Shown piece by piece: positions 7,682-16,067 of a DNA stretch of 17,429 nt. The notes beneath the pieces were generated by a model, which had not been told where the DNA came from, searched no databases, and was given only the letters and a program-made list of their open reading frames with translations. The translations under genes were made by a program, and so were the position numbers. This DNA comes from Phycisphaerae bacterium (lineage in GTDB: Bacteria > Planctomycetota > Phycisphaerae > Tepidisphaerales > Tepidisphaeraceae), in the NCBI GenBank assembly GCA_030448225.1, contig JAUJNJ010000043.1:1-17429 (forward strand). The letters are read 5' to 3'. Position 1 is the stretch's first letter. The number at the start of each line of letters is the position of its first letter.

Positions 7682-7689
7682 GAAGCTCG

Positions 7690-8547
7690 TCAAACCCGGC
7701 GGTCGGCGAGGGCGCGGGCGGTGGGACGGGCGACAGCGGGGTCGGCGGCCCACCAGTCGTGCTCCGCGATTTGTGCCGTTGTCGCCGCGAATCGGTCTCG
7801 CGCGGGGTCGGCCAGGCGCAGGGCGATTGCCGTATCCCGCCAGAGCGCTGCCGCAAACGCGGGCAGACCAAGGCCGCCGGCGCGGAGCACCCGGCGGTGG
7901 CGCGGCCAGACGACGAGGCAGGTGCCGCACGTCAGCACCCATTGGGCGACGCGGGACGCCGCGCGTCGCACGCGGGGGCGGCCGCGGCGCAGGATCGCGA
8001 GGCGCTGGGTCTGGAACTCGACGTGCTTCGCCTCGTCGTCGAGGATCTGGTCGCACAGCGCGCGCAGCAGCGGCGACCCCGTCGCGTCGCGCAGGCCCCG
8101 GTAGTACACCGTCGCCACGACCTCGGCCGTCAGGAGCAGCACGATCGAGCGCTCGAGGCCCGACCGCCGGCGCAGGGCGCGGAAGACCGAGTCGACCCAC
8201 GTGCGCCGCGCTTTGGGCAGCCCGGCGAGGTCCATGAACCGCCCGAGGTCGGCGGCGTGGCGGTGCTCCTCGGCGATGAAGAGGCGCAGCGCCGCGAGGT
8301 AGTCGGCGTCGCCGGTCTCGACCGCGTGCAGTCGGCCGAAGCGGAGCAGGTGCGCGCCCTCGGAACTCTCGCCGAGTTGGAACTCGGCGATCGAGGTGGC
8401 GATTGTCCGGCGCTCGGCGTCGGTCAGTCCGGCGCCCGCCGTCCACGGGAAGGCGCGCACCGTCGCGGCGTTCGACCAGAAGTACTCGACCCACGCGGTC
8501 GACGGCACGACGCTGCGCCGGTCGGGGACGATCGGTGGCTTGGTCAT
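7690..8547 (-). CDS. Ferritin-like di-iron protein
   Basis: 285 aa. The four-helix-bundle ligand pattern is visible: Glu60 or Glu63 in EFQLGESSEGAH, E94xxH97 in AEEHRHA, Glu142 in LLLTAEVVATVYY, and E172xxH175 in DDEAKHVEFQ. This is the E/ExxH/E/ExxH set of rubrerythrin- and ferritin-like di-iron proteins. The C-terminal third (about 195-285) is Arg/Ala-rich and has a hydrophobic stretch at about 201-214 (AQWVLTCGTCLVVW), so membrane association is possible. The protein lacks rubredoxin cysteine pairs, so it is not a classical rubrerythrin. Oxidoreductase, oxygenase or iron-handling roles are all open. The ATG at 8547 has AGGAAGG 10 nt upstream; the longer open frame to 8673 adds only a basic, unstructured extension. 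It lies downstream of the regulator/membrane pair, separated by a hairpin with a T-tract. Confidence 0.78.
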   Translation of the reverse strand: MTKPPIVPDRRSVVPSTAWVEYFWSNAATVRAFPWTAGAGLTDAERRTIATSIAEFQLGESSEGAHLLRFGRLHAVETGDADYLAALRLFIAEEHRHAADLGRFMDLAGLPKARRTWVDSVFRALRRRSGLERSIVLLLTAEVVATVYYRGLRDATGSPLLRALCDQILDDEAKHVEFQTQRLAILRRGRPRVRRAASRVAQWVLTCGTCLVVWPRHRRVLRAGGLGLPAFAAALWRDTAIALRLADPARDRFAATTAQIAEHDWWAADPAVARPTARALADRRV

Positions 8548-8711
8548 CGACGGGCATCCTTCCTGGGGCGAGGGGCGAGCGGCCTGGCGAGAACGTCCGC
8601 GGTCACTGGGCCGTCCGCCCGGATTACCCCGCGACCGAAACACCCGCCCGATCCACGCAATTGCAGTCCGCACTCTTCGATCAAGTAATTTACCCCGTAA
8701 CGCAAATCGAC

Positions 8712-8741
8712 AAAAAGAAGCGCCCGCCGGTCATGCCGGCG
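8712..8741 (-). terminator. Intrinsic terminator at the end of the regulator/membrane operon
   Basis: On the minus strand a CGCCGG/CCGGCG stem with a 5-nt loop is followed within five bases by TTCTTTTTG. The winged-helix stop codon lies in the loop, so coding region and terminator overlap. This has the stem plus T-tract form expected of rho-independent termination. Confidence 0.6.
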
Positions 8742-9141
8742 AGAATCCCTCCGGCGCCGGCAGGCGGCTGGACCGCCCCTGCTTCTCGAGTTTCATCGCG
8801 TCGCCGACGACCGACTCCAACGCGGCGATGTAGTCGAGGAAGCGCTTGCGGCCCTCGGGCGTCAGCCGGCACAGCGTCTGCGGGCGGCGGTTCTTGAACC
8901 CCTTCCACACCTCGACGAGCCCCTCCTCCTGGAGGAACTGCAACTGCCGGCTGAGGTTCCCGTCCGTCAGCGTGCAGACGGCCTTGAGGTCGTTGAACAG
9001 CAACCCCTGCGCGTGCACCGCGAGCGACGACAGGATGCTGAGCCGCGACTTCTCGTGGATCACGCGCTCGAGCCCCTGGTAGGCGAAGCGGCCGGGGGAC
9101 TTTTCGGCGCCGTCGGCGGTCTGGGGATCATTCGCGGGCAT
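8731..9141 (-). CDS. Winged-helix transcriptional regulator (MarR-like, HTH_34 type)
   Basis: 136 aa. The wHTH spans about 24-108: LERVIHEKSRLSILSSLAV is helix 1, LLFNDLKAVC is helix 2, and LTDGNLSRQLQFLQEEGLVEV (58-78) is the recognition helix. A basic wing FKNRRPQTLCRLTPEGRKRF follows, with a helical tail. This closely resembles the small dimeric regulators found beside membrane proteins in many bacteria. It is the second gene of a pair: its ATG at 9141 overlaps the end of the upstream membrane protein gene by 14 bp. It is probably the autorepressor acting on the inverted repeat overlapping the promoter at 9757-9796 (inference). Confidence 0.85.
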   Translation of the reverse strand: MPANDPQTADGAEKSPGRFAYQGLERVIHEKSRLSILSSLAVHAQGLLFNDLKAVCTLTDGNLSRQLQFLQEEGLVEVWKGFKNRRPQTLCRLTPEGRKRFLDYIAALESVVGDAMKLEKQGRSSRLPAPEGFSPA

Positions 9142-9739
9142 CGTTGCGCTCCAGGAACCAGAACAGAAGGACCGCGCCGGCGAGTTGGCCGACGCCGAAG
9201 ACCGCCCCCATCGTCCACGGGGCCAGCGCCGCGTCGCCGTCGAGCGTGAGGCACCAGAGGCCGGCGAGCATGTAGTAGCACGCGACCGCGAACGCGCCGC
9301 GCGGCAGGAAGCGGCGCGACGCGAAGATGCCGAGGCTGAACAGGATCATCCACAGCCCCGGCAGCAACTCGTCCGACCGCGGCGCGTGCTCGGCGATCGC
9401 GTAGGTCGTCAACGCGCCGGCGACGAGGCTGGGGACGAAGCCGTCGACCGCGGCGAGCGTGACCTGCCGCTGCATCGCCGAGGGCGAGCGCGCCGACCGC
9501 ACGGCCATCTCCACGCCCACCACCGCCAGGCTCACCACCGCGGCCGCCAGCCAGATCACGAGGTAGCGGCCGAAGTCGTCCGACGGGTCGGGCACCCACG
9601 CCCACTGCGCGCCCGCCGCCGCCACCGCGACGGCCGCCGAGAACGCGGTCGTCGCCGAGCGGTACCCGCGGAACTCCTGCGACCGCGCCATCTGCTGGCG
9701 GATCTCGGAGATCTGCGTGAGCGCGTCGTCGAGTTCCAT
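9128..9739 (-). CDS. Six-helix integral membrane protein, paired with the winged-helix regulator
   Basis: 203 aa. A short amphipathic cytoplasmic N-terminus (MELDDALTQISEIRQQMARSQEFRGYR) leads to about six hydrophobic segments, near 28-48, 58-80, 97-117, 126-143, 147-165 and 174-195. No catalytic motif is evident. Genes of this type occur next to small winged-helix regulators and are usually annotated as hypothetical membrane proteins; the substrate or role is unknown. The start at 9739 is chosen because GGGGAG lies 6 nt upstream and it falls after the promoter/operator. The longer open frame to 9796 would run through those elements. The stop lies inside the start of the regulator gene, so the two are coupled. 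Confidence 0.8.
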   Translation of the reverse strand: MELDDALTQISEIRQQMARSQEFRGYRSATTAFSAAVAVAAAGAQWAWVPDPSDDFGRYLVIWLAAAVVSLAVVGVEMAVRSARSPSAMQRQVTLAAVDGFVPSLVAGALTTYAIAEHAPRSDELLPGLWMILFSLGIFASRRFLPRGAFAVACYYMLAGLWCLTLDGDAALAPWTMGAVFGVGQLAGAVLLFWFLERNDARE

Positions 9740-9756
9740 GGTCCACTCCCCATCCG

Positions 9757-9771
9757 CTTTAGACCATAAAG
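9757..9771 (-). promoter_or_regulatory. Putative operator, CTTTA-N5-TAAAG inverted repeat
   Basis: A perfect 5+5 inverted repeat overlaps the proposed -10 region and ends 17 nt before the membrane protein start. The size and position suit a dimeric winged-helix repressor. That the neighbouring regulator binds here is inference. Confidence 0.55.
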
Positions 9772-9796
9772 TACATTGCGGCAACAGAAGTGTCAA
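9768..9796 (-). promoter_or_regulatory. Sigma-70-type promoter of the membrane protein/regulator operon
   Basis: On the minus strand a perfect -35 TTGACA (9796-9791) is followed by a 17-nt spacer and TACTTT (9773-9768) as a -10. The -10 matches the consensus poorly, but the spacing is ideal and transcription would start just upstream of the ribosome binding site GGGGAG. The CTTTA-N5-TAAAG repeat overlaps the -10. Confidence 0.6.
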
Positions 9797-9839
9797 CTCC
9801 TTCCCGCGCGGCGACCGGTTTGACGAGGCGGCGTCGACC

Positions 9840-10456
9840 TCAAAGGTCCAGGCGCGGTGGTGCGCCGCTGCCGCGCGGGCCGCGGCGCTTCAGAAGGCGC
9901 AGGGCGCGAAGGACGTCACGCTTCCCCCGCCTCGCCGCGACGTCATGTGGATCGAGTTTCATGGCACTTTGGAACGCAGCCAACGCTTCGGCGTACTGCT
10001 CCTGCGCGCGAAGGACCAAGCCGAGGTTGAGGTACGCCTCGTCGATGGACCCGGCCGTGCACGTGATCGCGCGGCGGTGAAGCACTTCGGCCTCGGCCAA
10101 TCGCCCGGACCGTGCGAGGAGTCCGCCGAGGAAAATGTAGCCTTCGGTGTCGTCGGGGCTGTGGTCGATCGCCCGTCGGTACCATTCTTCTGCAAGTGCA
10201 TGGTCGCCTTTGCACCGAAACATGTACCCCAGGTCGCAGTAGACGAACAGCATGGTCTTGGGCACTGCTAACTCGCGGGCCCGCAGGAGCGCAGCCTCCG
10301 CCTCGGCGAAACGGGAGAGATCGGTGAACGCCCGTCCCACATTGCGCCGGGCCGGGCCGTCATGTGGGTGGTCGCGGAGCAAACGCCTCTAGCCGGTACG
10401 CGAGGGAATCCTCCGCCGATCGGATCTCGTCCCAGCGCTCCTCGGGTGTAAGGTCC
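9840..10456 (-). pseudogene. TPR-repeat protein gene with a 5' frameshift
   Basis: The main frame (9840-10382, 180 codons) encodes three to four tetratricopeptide repeats, for example FAEAEAALLRARELAVP, YCDLGYMFRCKGDHALAEEWYRRAIDHSP, YIFLGGLLARSGRLAEAEVLHRRAI and YLNLGLVLRAQEQYAEALAAFQSAMKLDP. A basic tail follows. The true start appears to be the ATG at 10456: it begins MDLTPEERWDEIRSAEDSLA, ending YRLEA, in another frame. Removing one T from the TTT at 10383-10381 joins this smoothly to LLRDHPHDGPARRNVGRAF, giving about 205 aa. As given, that frame stops 32 codons in, at ACATGA. TPR proteins mediate protein-protein contacts; the partner is unknown. The frameshift may be a sequencing error or real. 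Confidence 0.7.
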
Positions 10457-10536
10457 ATGTTCCGATGCGCACTCCACCATCAGGGCGAAGCCGTACGCGC
10501 AGGGGGCCGCGCGCGGTGTCGTAGATGGGGATTCGC

Positions 10537-11804
10537 TTACAGCTTCACGTCGCCCTTGTACTTCAGCAACGGCGCGTCCGGGTTCACCTCGGGGCCGAAG
10601 TACCGCAGCACGACGAGCGGCTCGGTGCCGCTCGTGTTCTCGTAGGTGACGCCGGCCTTGGCGGCGGACTCGGTGACGAAGACCTCGTCCTCGGTCAGTT
10701 CGTGGAAGCCGATCAACTTCGGGCTGCTGAGGCGCAACTTGTTCATCCGCCCCTCGCCCTGCACGCAGATGACGCTGTTCGCACCGCTGTCTTTGATCGT
10801 TGCCTTCTTGCCCGGCAGGACGGTCAGTTCCTTGGCGGTAAAGAGTTGCTCGCCGTACACCTTGCCGTAGACGATCCACTTGTCGACGAAGCCTTCCTTC
10901 GCCGAGCCGGCCGCGACGATCGGCTCGAGGTAGTGGTTCTCCTTGAAGTACGGGTCGACGTTCGCCTCCCAGTCGAGCTGTTCGACGATGAAGTCGAGGT
11001 CCTGGTGCTTCTCCTTGGGCATGTCCTTCACGAGCAGCGCCCACGGCACCTCCCGCCCCTCGACGAGCGACTGGTACATGCCGAACACGTCCGAGCCCAC
11101 TGCGGCTCGTACGTGCAGAGCGAGCCGGGCGTGCAGGATGCTCGGGTGGATCAGCCACCCCGAGCCGGGCTTGAGGCGGTACGCCTTGGACAGGTCGAGG
11201 ATGCCGTTGTCGCCCTTGTTCCAATCCTCGAGCGTCTTGCGGACCTGCGCCTTGGTGGTGCCGGGTTCGAAGCCCATGAACGTGTAGGGGAAGTTGTTGC
11301 CGGTGTTGTTGTGCTGCGGCGGGAAGTAGTAGCTCTCTGGCTTGCCCTCCTGCCCGACGAGGGCCGCCTGCTCCTTGCTCTGGTGCATGTGGTGCGGGAT
11401 CGGGCCCATGTTGTCGAAGAACTTCGAGTAGACCGGCCACTTCTTGTACTTGCCGTAGATCGCGTCGCCGATGATCGCGCGCCGAGTTCCGACACGGCGT
11501 CGGCGAGCGTGAAGCGCTGGCCGTTCGAGACGACGTAGCTGAGGCCCTCGTCGGGCGTGCGGTTGTCGTTGGCGGCGGGCGTGGTCGAGCCGAACCAGCG
11601 GCTCGTCGATGCCGCCACGATTGAGGCCGAACGCGTAGAGGTCCTTCGGGTCGAGCTTGAGGCGCTTGCCCGGCTGGAGGAACGATCGCGGCACCCAGCA
11701 CGGCGCCAGCCGCAGCAACCCGCCCCCTCCTGAATCGCGGCCTCGGCGGCCGAGCGGACGTTGCCGGAGAGCGTCTTCAGTTCCTTCACGTGTGTCGCTG
11801 GCAT
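10537..11804 (-). pseudogene. Phosphomannose-isomerase-like cupin protein gene, several frameshifts
   Basis: The 3' half is one open frame and reads as a cupin/type I mannose-6-phosphate-isomerase-like protein. It has the metal-site-like GPIPHHMHQSKEQA, KPESYYFPPQHN (like the PMI K-P-E-x-W/Y motif), LKPGSGWLIHPSILHA, and a second cupin half with VLPGKKATIKDSG and ICVQGEGRMN. The 5' part must be read across frames from ATG 11804 (MPATHVKELKTLSGN; GAGGA about 9 nt upstream). Breaks lie at the G-run near 11723-11727, GAGCCGC near 11595-11604, the GC run near 11474-11483, and a compensating pair near 11125-11130 and 11096-11098. Each is mended by one or two bases at a homopolymer or GC run. The repaired protein is about 420 aa without internal stops. 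The substrate is unproven; sugar-phosphate isomerisation is possible. Confidence 0.68.
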
Positions 11805-11980
11805 GCGTTTCGTTCCTCGTTCTCGGGTGTGGCCGGTCCGCTCGCGATACGCCCCGGCTCCACCGACCCGCCAGCGCGGCGGGCAATGTAACGCTTTGCG
11901 GCAAGACGGGAAATAGCCACGACGGTTGGCCGGCGTCGGTGGTTGACGCTGGCAAGACTGCGGTCGAGGAAGAAGGATGA

Positions 11981-12190
11981 TGAGACACAGAGGCACAGAG
12001 GCGGGCGTGTCGAAACCACGTCGCCCGCGCCAGGGATGCGTCGTCATCAATGAAGATCTAGTGTTGCGGTCCTATCTCCCCTTTTTAGCCGCCGGCCCGA
12101 AGGGCCCGCTTTCCAGTACGAAGACAACCGCTCACAACTCGCGCGCGGGCGGGGCGGCAACTCGAGCCCGCCTCTGTTCTCTGTGGCTCA
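11981..12190. repeat. Long-range inverted repeat with about 25-bp arms
   Basis: The left arm 11981-12006 (TGAGACACAGAGGCACAGAG, then GCGGGC) matches the reverse complement of 12165-12190 with one substitution and one small gap. About 160 bp separate the arms, with no coding frame of substance. The gene-free stretch 11805-12224 otherwise shows nothing I can identify. The arrangement resembles a short non-autonomous element or a palindromic interspersed repeat. Confidence 0.55.
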
Positions 12191-12224
12191 ACCCTTCCTT
12201 CCCTCCCCGCACGAAAGCCCGAAC

Positions 12225-12947
12225 TCATGTCGCCCGCGCGAGATTGGAACCACTCTCGTCGCCCGCGATTTCGCGGGCTCGAACGAACACTGCGAGCAAC
12301 ATCTCGGGCGTCAACCGGCCCGTGAACGTGTTCTGCTGGCTCGGGTGGAACGACGCGACCAGGTGCGGCGCGCCCAAGGATCGCGTGCTCCACGCCATGC
12401 CCGAACCGCGGCTTCGGCCCCGGCGGGAGCCAGCCGCGGGCGCGCGGCGCGGAGGCAGCCGTCGAACGCGATCCGGCCGAGCGCGACGATCACGCGCAGG
12501 CGGGACATCTGCGACAGCGTCTCGTCGAGGAACGTGGCGCAGCGGGCGAGTTCGCGCGGCGTCGGCTTGTTCGCCGGCGGCGCGCGCGCGCGAGGTTCGT
12601 CACCGTCGCGTCGATCAGGCGAAGTCCGTCGTCGCGGTGGGTTGAGGTGGGCTGGCTGGCGAAGCCGGCGTCGTACATCGCGCGGAAGAGGAAGTCGGCC
12701 GAGCGGTCGCCGGTGAAGGTGCGGCCGGTGCGGTTGCCGCCGTGGGCTGCCGGGGCGAGGCCGACGACGAGCAGGCGGGCGTCAACCTCGCCGAGGTTCG
12801 GCAGCGGCTTGCCCCAGTAGTCCCAGTCGCGGAAGGCCGCCCGCTTCTCGATCGCCACCTTCGCGCACGCAGTGGCGCGCAGCGCGGGCACCGCGTGCAG
12901 TCCACGATCCTTCGTTGCAGGTCATCCCAGGCCAGGCGTGCGTCCAT
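12225..12947 (-). pseudogene. Family-5 uracil-DNA glycosylase gene, several frameshifts
   Basis: Read across frames from ATG 12947, the product is a UDG family 5 enzyme that removes uracil and related damaged bases from DNA. It begins [21 protein letters not shown], with the N-terminal Cys cluster used for the Fe-S site. The active-site block [20 protein letters not shown] is followed by [18 protein letters not shown]. Then come [41 protein letters not shown] and the second signature HPSQQNTFTGRLTPEMLL. It ends NLARAT at the TGA 12227-12225. Frame breaks lie near 12858-12870, in the (GC)n run 12579-12593, in CCCC at 12418-12421, and near 12373-12378. All motifs survive intact, which argues for recent indels or sequence errors. 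The start overlaps the end of the cyclase gene by 26 bp. Confidence 0.75.
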
Positions 12948-15054
12948 GGCTGGGGGATTCTACGCCGGCGGCGAGACGCACCTGCTCGAGCGCGGCGACG
13001 GTGAAGACGAGCGGGTACATTTTTTCGAAGTACCACAGCTTCGCGAAGTAGAACCCGATCGGCGTCGGCGGGAACTGCCGGCCGCGGCCGGTCGCGCAGA
13101 CGAGCCACTCCGCGCCTCGCGCGACGGCCCGCTCCACCCGGGCCGCCACCTCGGGCCCGTCGAGCAGCACCTCGTCCATCTTGTTGAACACGGCCCAATG
13201 GTCGTCGCGCTCCGTGTCGATCCCCGCCCGCACCGCGCGGTCGTGCGCCAGCACGTGGGCGAGCGACTCGACGGCCAGCCCCGTCTCCTCGATCGAGGAC
13301 GGCGTCCCGCGGCCGCCGCCCCACCCGCCGTCGGCGTTCTGGTTGGCGACGAGCCAGTTCGTCGCCCGCCACAGCGCCGCCGGCCAGTCGAGCGGCAGGC
13401 CGTCGCGTAACGGGATCGCGAACGCGGCGCGGAGCACGCGCGAGGTGCCGTAGGTGGGGTTCTCGTCGTCGGGCGCCCCCTGGTTCCCGAACCACAACGG
13501 CAGCCACGACCCGTCCGGCCGCTGCGTCGAGACGAGGTACCGCACGGCGGCGAGCGACGCGCTCTTCACGCGCGGCTTCAGGTCGGGCGGCAGCTCCATC
13601 TCCCACGCGCGCCAGGCGCGGAGCGCGTGGGCGGTGAGGTCGTTGCTGCTGCGGTCGAACGGCAGTTTGCCCCACCCGCGGCAGAACGTCGGGACGCCGC
13701 CGTCGCCGTTCTGGAGGCCCAGGAGCCACCGCACGCCGGCGGTCGCGGCGGCGCGGACGGGCTCGTCTTGATCGTACTGCCGGCGGAGGACGCGGAGTTT
13801 CTCCGCGGTGTCGCCGTCGGCCGTTGCGGCCGGCGCCGCGGGCGGCTCGTCGGTGCGGAGGTGGCGCAGCGCGAGGAGCGCACCGGGCGTGTCGTCGGCG
13901 TCGGGCACGCCGCCGGGGAGGTCGGTCCAGGCCCACCCGCCGGGGTCGGCAAGGGTGTAGGGGTGTTCGGTGCGGTACTGCTGCGCGAGGAGCCAGGCGC
14001 GAATGCGCGTCGCTTCTTCCATCGCGAGGGTATCGGTTGCAACGGTTTCCCGCGGCGGAGCCGCTGGGCTCTCGTTGGTCGATTCGGGGGATCCGGAGGT
14101 CGACAGTGCGTTCACCGCGAGCGTCGTGACCCACGTCGCGAGGTTCGTGTCGATGGGCCAACTGCCATCGTCGCGCGCGGAGCGGATCAGGAAATCGATC
14201 CCGCTGCGCACCACGGCGTCGTGGACGTTGCGCGCGCCGATTAGGCTCATCACGACGAAGCTCGTGAGTGGCGTCGCCTCCAGGTAGCCGCCGCTCGCGG
14301 GTTGGATGCGCCGCAGGAGGCGGAGCGTCCGGGCGCGGGCGGCGGCCCGGGCGGCGCGGGTGATCGGGTTGAGCGTCGGGCGCTGGCGGTGGCGGACCTG
14401 GCCGATCGCGATGAGCGCCGGCAGCGCGTAGCTCACCACCGGCAGGTGTAAAAATTTGTACATCCGCTGCGGGAACGCGGCCAGCTCGAACGGCAACTGC
14501 GGCACGAGCCGCCACGCCCGCGCCGCCGGCCCGAGCCGGCCGGCGAGGGCGCACATCGTCAGGATGGGGACGGAGAACGTGCGGTCGCGGCCGTAGCGGT
14601 CGGCGATCGCCTTCGCCAGCACGTTCGGTTCCAGCCCCCCCGCCGCGTTCGTCAGCCACGACTGCGCGGCCGACACCACGTTGGCGTACGCGGGGGCCGC
14701 GGCGCTGTCGGCGGCGAACGCGGCCCAGCAGAGCGCGGTCGTGCTGATGTTGCTGAAGCTCTTGACCGTGTCGCCCCACCCGCCGTCGGCGTTCTGGTTA
14801 AGGGCGAGCCAGTTGAGGCCCGCGCGCACGAGGCGGGCGATACGCGCGTCGTCCGCGGCGATCGCGCTCGCGTCGGTCGACGCCTCGCGGTAGAGGTGCA
14901 GCGCGAAGAGGGCCGTGGCCGTCGAGAGGGCGCTGGCCGACAGCTCGCCCTCCCAGTGGCCGTCCGGCGTGCGCGCGTCCAGCAGGGCGCGCCGGGCGTT
15001 GGCAAGTGTTTCGGAGACGGCGTCGCGGTCGGCGAGCGGCATCGTCACGCTCAC
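12922..15054 (-). CDS. Squalene-hopene-cyclase-family class II terpene cyclase
   Basis: 710 aa, alpha/alpha-barrel, with QW-type repeats: DGHWEGE (31), NADGGWG (88), [12 protein letters not shown] (251), DDGSWPID (295), NGDGGVPTF (449), [12 protein letters not shown] (512) and NADGGWGGG (573). The class II acid motif DxDD is present as DADD at 385-388 in [19 protein letters not shown]; this aspartate set protonates the polyene in squalene-hopene cyclases. A hydrophobic stretch, [18 protein letters not shown] (201-218), resembles the monotopic membrane insertion of the family. Length fits SHC plus an insertion at about 318-345. Family knowledge suggests squalene to hopanoid chemistry, but the exact substrate is unknown and no squalene synthesis genes are present. 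The GTG start (15054) overlaps the isomerase stop as GTGA; an ATG at 15042 is an alternative. Confidence 0.88.
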   Translation of the reverse strand: MSVTMPLADRDAVSETLANARRALLDARTPDGHWEGELSASALSTATALFALHLYREASTDASAIAADDARIARLVRAGLNWLALNQNADGGWGDTVKSFSNISTTALCWAAFAADSAAAPAYANVVSAAQSWLTNAAGGLEPNVLAKAIADRYGRDRTFSVPILTMCALAGRLGPAARAWRLVPQLPFELAAFPQRMYKFLHLPVVSYALPALIAIGQVRHRQRPTLNPITRAARAAARARTLRLLRRIQPASGGYLEATPLTSFVVMSLIGARNVHDAVVRSGIDFLIRSARDDGSWPIDTNLATWVTTLAVNALSTSGSPESTNESPAAPPRETVATDTLAMEEATRIRAWLLAQQYRTEHPYTLADPGGWAWTDLPGGVPDADDTPGALLALRHLRTDEPPAAPAATADGDTAEKLRVLRRQYDQDEPVRAAATAGVRWLLGLQNGDGGVPTFCRGWGKLPFDRSSNDLTAHALRAWRAWEMELPPDLKPRVKSASLAAVRYLVSTQRPDGSWLPLWFGNQGAPDDENPTYGTSRVLRAAFAIPLRDGLPLDWPAALWRATNWLVANQNADGGWGGGRGTPSSIEETGLAVESLAHVLAHDRAVRAGIDTERDDHWAVFNKMDEVLLDGPEVAARVERAVARGAEWLVCATGRGRQFPPTPIGFYFAKLWYFEKMYPLVFTVAALEQVRLAAGVESPSHGRTPGLG

Positions 15055-15947
15055 GCCCCCAGCGCGGTCATGACGCCCTTCGCGTACCCCACCGACTCGG
15101 CCAGGCCGGGCAGCGGGTCCTTCGCGTCGCGCTCGTGCTCGAAGCCGACGTGGCCAGCGAACTTCATCTCGACCAGCGCCGCCAGCATGTCGCGGACGTC
15201 GAGCACGCCGCGACCCACTTCCACCTCCTGGTTCCGCCGCGTGATCTCGGCCAGGTCCTTCAGGTGGACGTCGTAGAGGCGCTCGCGCAGGTCGCGGATC
15301 GCCTTCGCCGGGTCGGCGCCCGCCCGGGCGGTGTGGCCGACGTCAATGCACAGGCCGATCCGGGGGTCGAACTTCTCGATCACCTTCATCACGTCGTACG
15401 GCGAGGGGAAGCGCTTGTCCTCCGGCCCGTGGTTGTGGATCGCGAGGCGGACGTCGAACTCCTTCACCATCCGGTCGAGCAGCGGCATCGACTCCGGGTC
15501 CGGGCTGCAGACGATCACCTTCACGCCGATGTCGCGCGCGTACTCGAACGCCCGGCGGACGTTCGCCTCGTCGTTCTGCATCGTCACGTTCCCGCAACTC
15601 AGCGGCGTCACGCCCGCGTCGCGGAACTGCTGCGCGGCGGCCTTGCGCTCCTCCGCCGACAGGTCAAACTTCAGGTGGATGTCCTTGATCGAGCAGTACG
15701 CCAGCCCCACCCGCTTCACGCCCGCGATGGCCGCGTCGGTCTTCAGGCCGCGGAGGCTGTACGTCGCCACGCCCACCTTCAGCCCGCGCCACGGATCGAC
15801 GCGCGGCGTCGACACCGGCTTCGCGGGGCCGACGAGTTCCCCCTGCGCGGCCGGCAGGAGCGCGGGGCTGGACGAGAACGCGCCGAGCGTGGCGATCGCC
15901 GCCAACTTCAGCGTGCTGCGGCGGGATTGCGGAAGTGACTCGTTCAT
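15051..15947 (-). CDS. Tat-exported sugar phosphate isomerase/epimerase-like TIM-barrel protein
   Basis: 298 aa. The N-terminus has a twin-arginine signal, [17 protein letters not shown] (8-24), ending in a small-residue stretch near LLPAAQG. The mature part is an AP-endonuclease-2/xylose-isomerase-like TIM barrel. It has the metal-site sequence set typical of this superfamily: HNHG (171-174), DVGH (202-205), HLKD (228-231), GRG (245-247) and GFEHE (268-272). Such proteins interconvert sugars or cyclitols; many planctomycete members are exported and unassigned. ATG 15947 is chosen so that the signal peptide starts near the RR; an ATG at 15962 would add five residues and has no better ribosome binding site. 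It overlaps the cyclase start by four bases, so coupled expression is likely even though a Tat-exported sugar enzyme is a surprising partner for a terpene cyclase. Confidence 0.87.
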   Translation of the reverse strand: MNESLPQSRRSTLKLAAIATLGAFSSSPALLPAAQGELVGPAKPVSTPRVDPWRGLKVGVATYSLRGLKTDAAIAGVKRVGLAYCSIKDIHLKFDLSAEERKAAAQQFRDAGVTPLSCGNVTMQNDEANVRRAFEYARDIGVKVIVCSPDPESMPLLDRMVKEFDVRLAIHNHGPEDKRFPSPYDVMKVIEKFDPRIGLCIDVGHTARAGADPAKAIRDLRERLYDVHLKDLAEITRRNQEVEVGRGVLDVRDMLAALVEMKFAGHVGFEHERDAKDPLPGLAESVGYAKGVMTALGA

Positions 15948-16067
15948 GAAAGGCCGTCCCATTGAAGATCGCGCGGCGATCGAACCGACGTCGTCCGTCG
16001 GAGACCGCCGGAGGAGCGGGCGAGCAAGCCCGCCGGCTCGCGTACGCGTTGTTCTACACCGGGGGCG

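Noticed and set aside
7660..8688. Plus-strand open frame of 342 codons opposite the ferritin-like gene
   Set aside because: Antisense shadow. The minus-strand frame has the full di-iron ligand pattern and a good ribosome binding site.
10525..11538. Plus-strand open frame of 337 codons opposite the PMI-like gene
   Set aside because: Composition is a mirror of the minus-strand cupin gene; no motif of its own.
12579..12593. (GC)n dinucleotide run as a possible regulatory or phase-variation tract
   Set aside because: It coincides with one of several frame breaks in the same gene, so a sequencing or assembly indel is more economical, although phase variation is not excluded.
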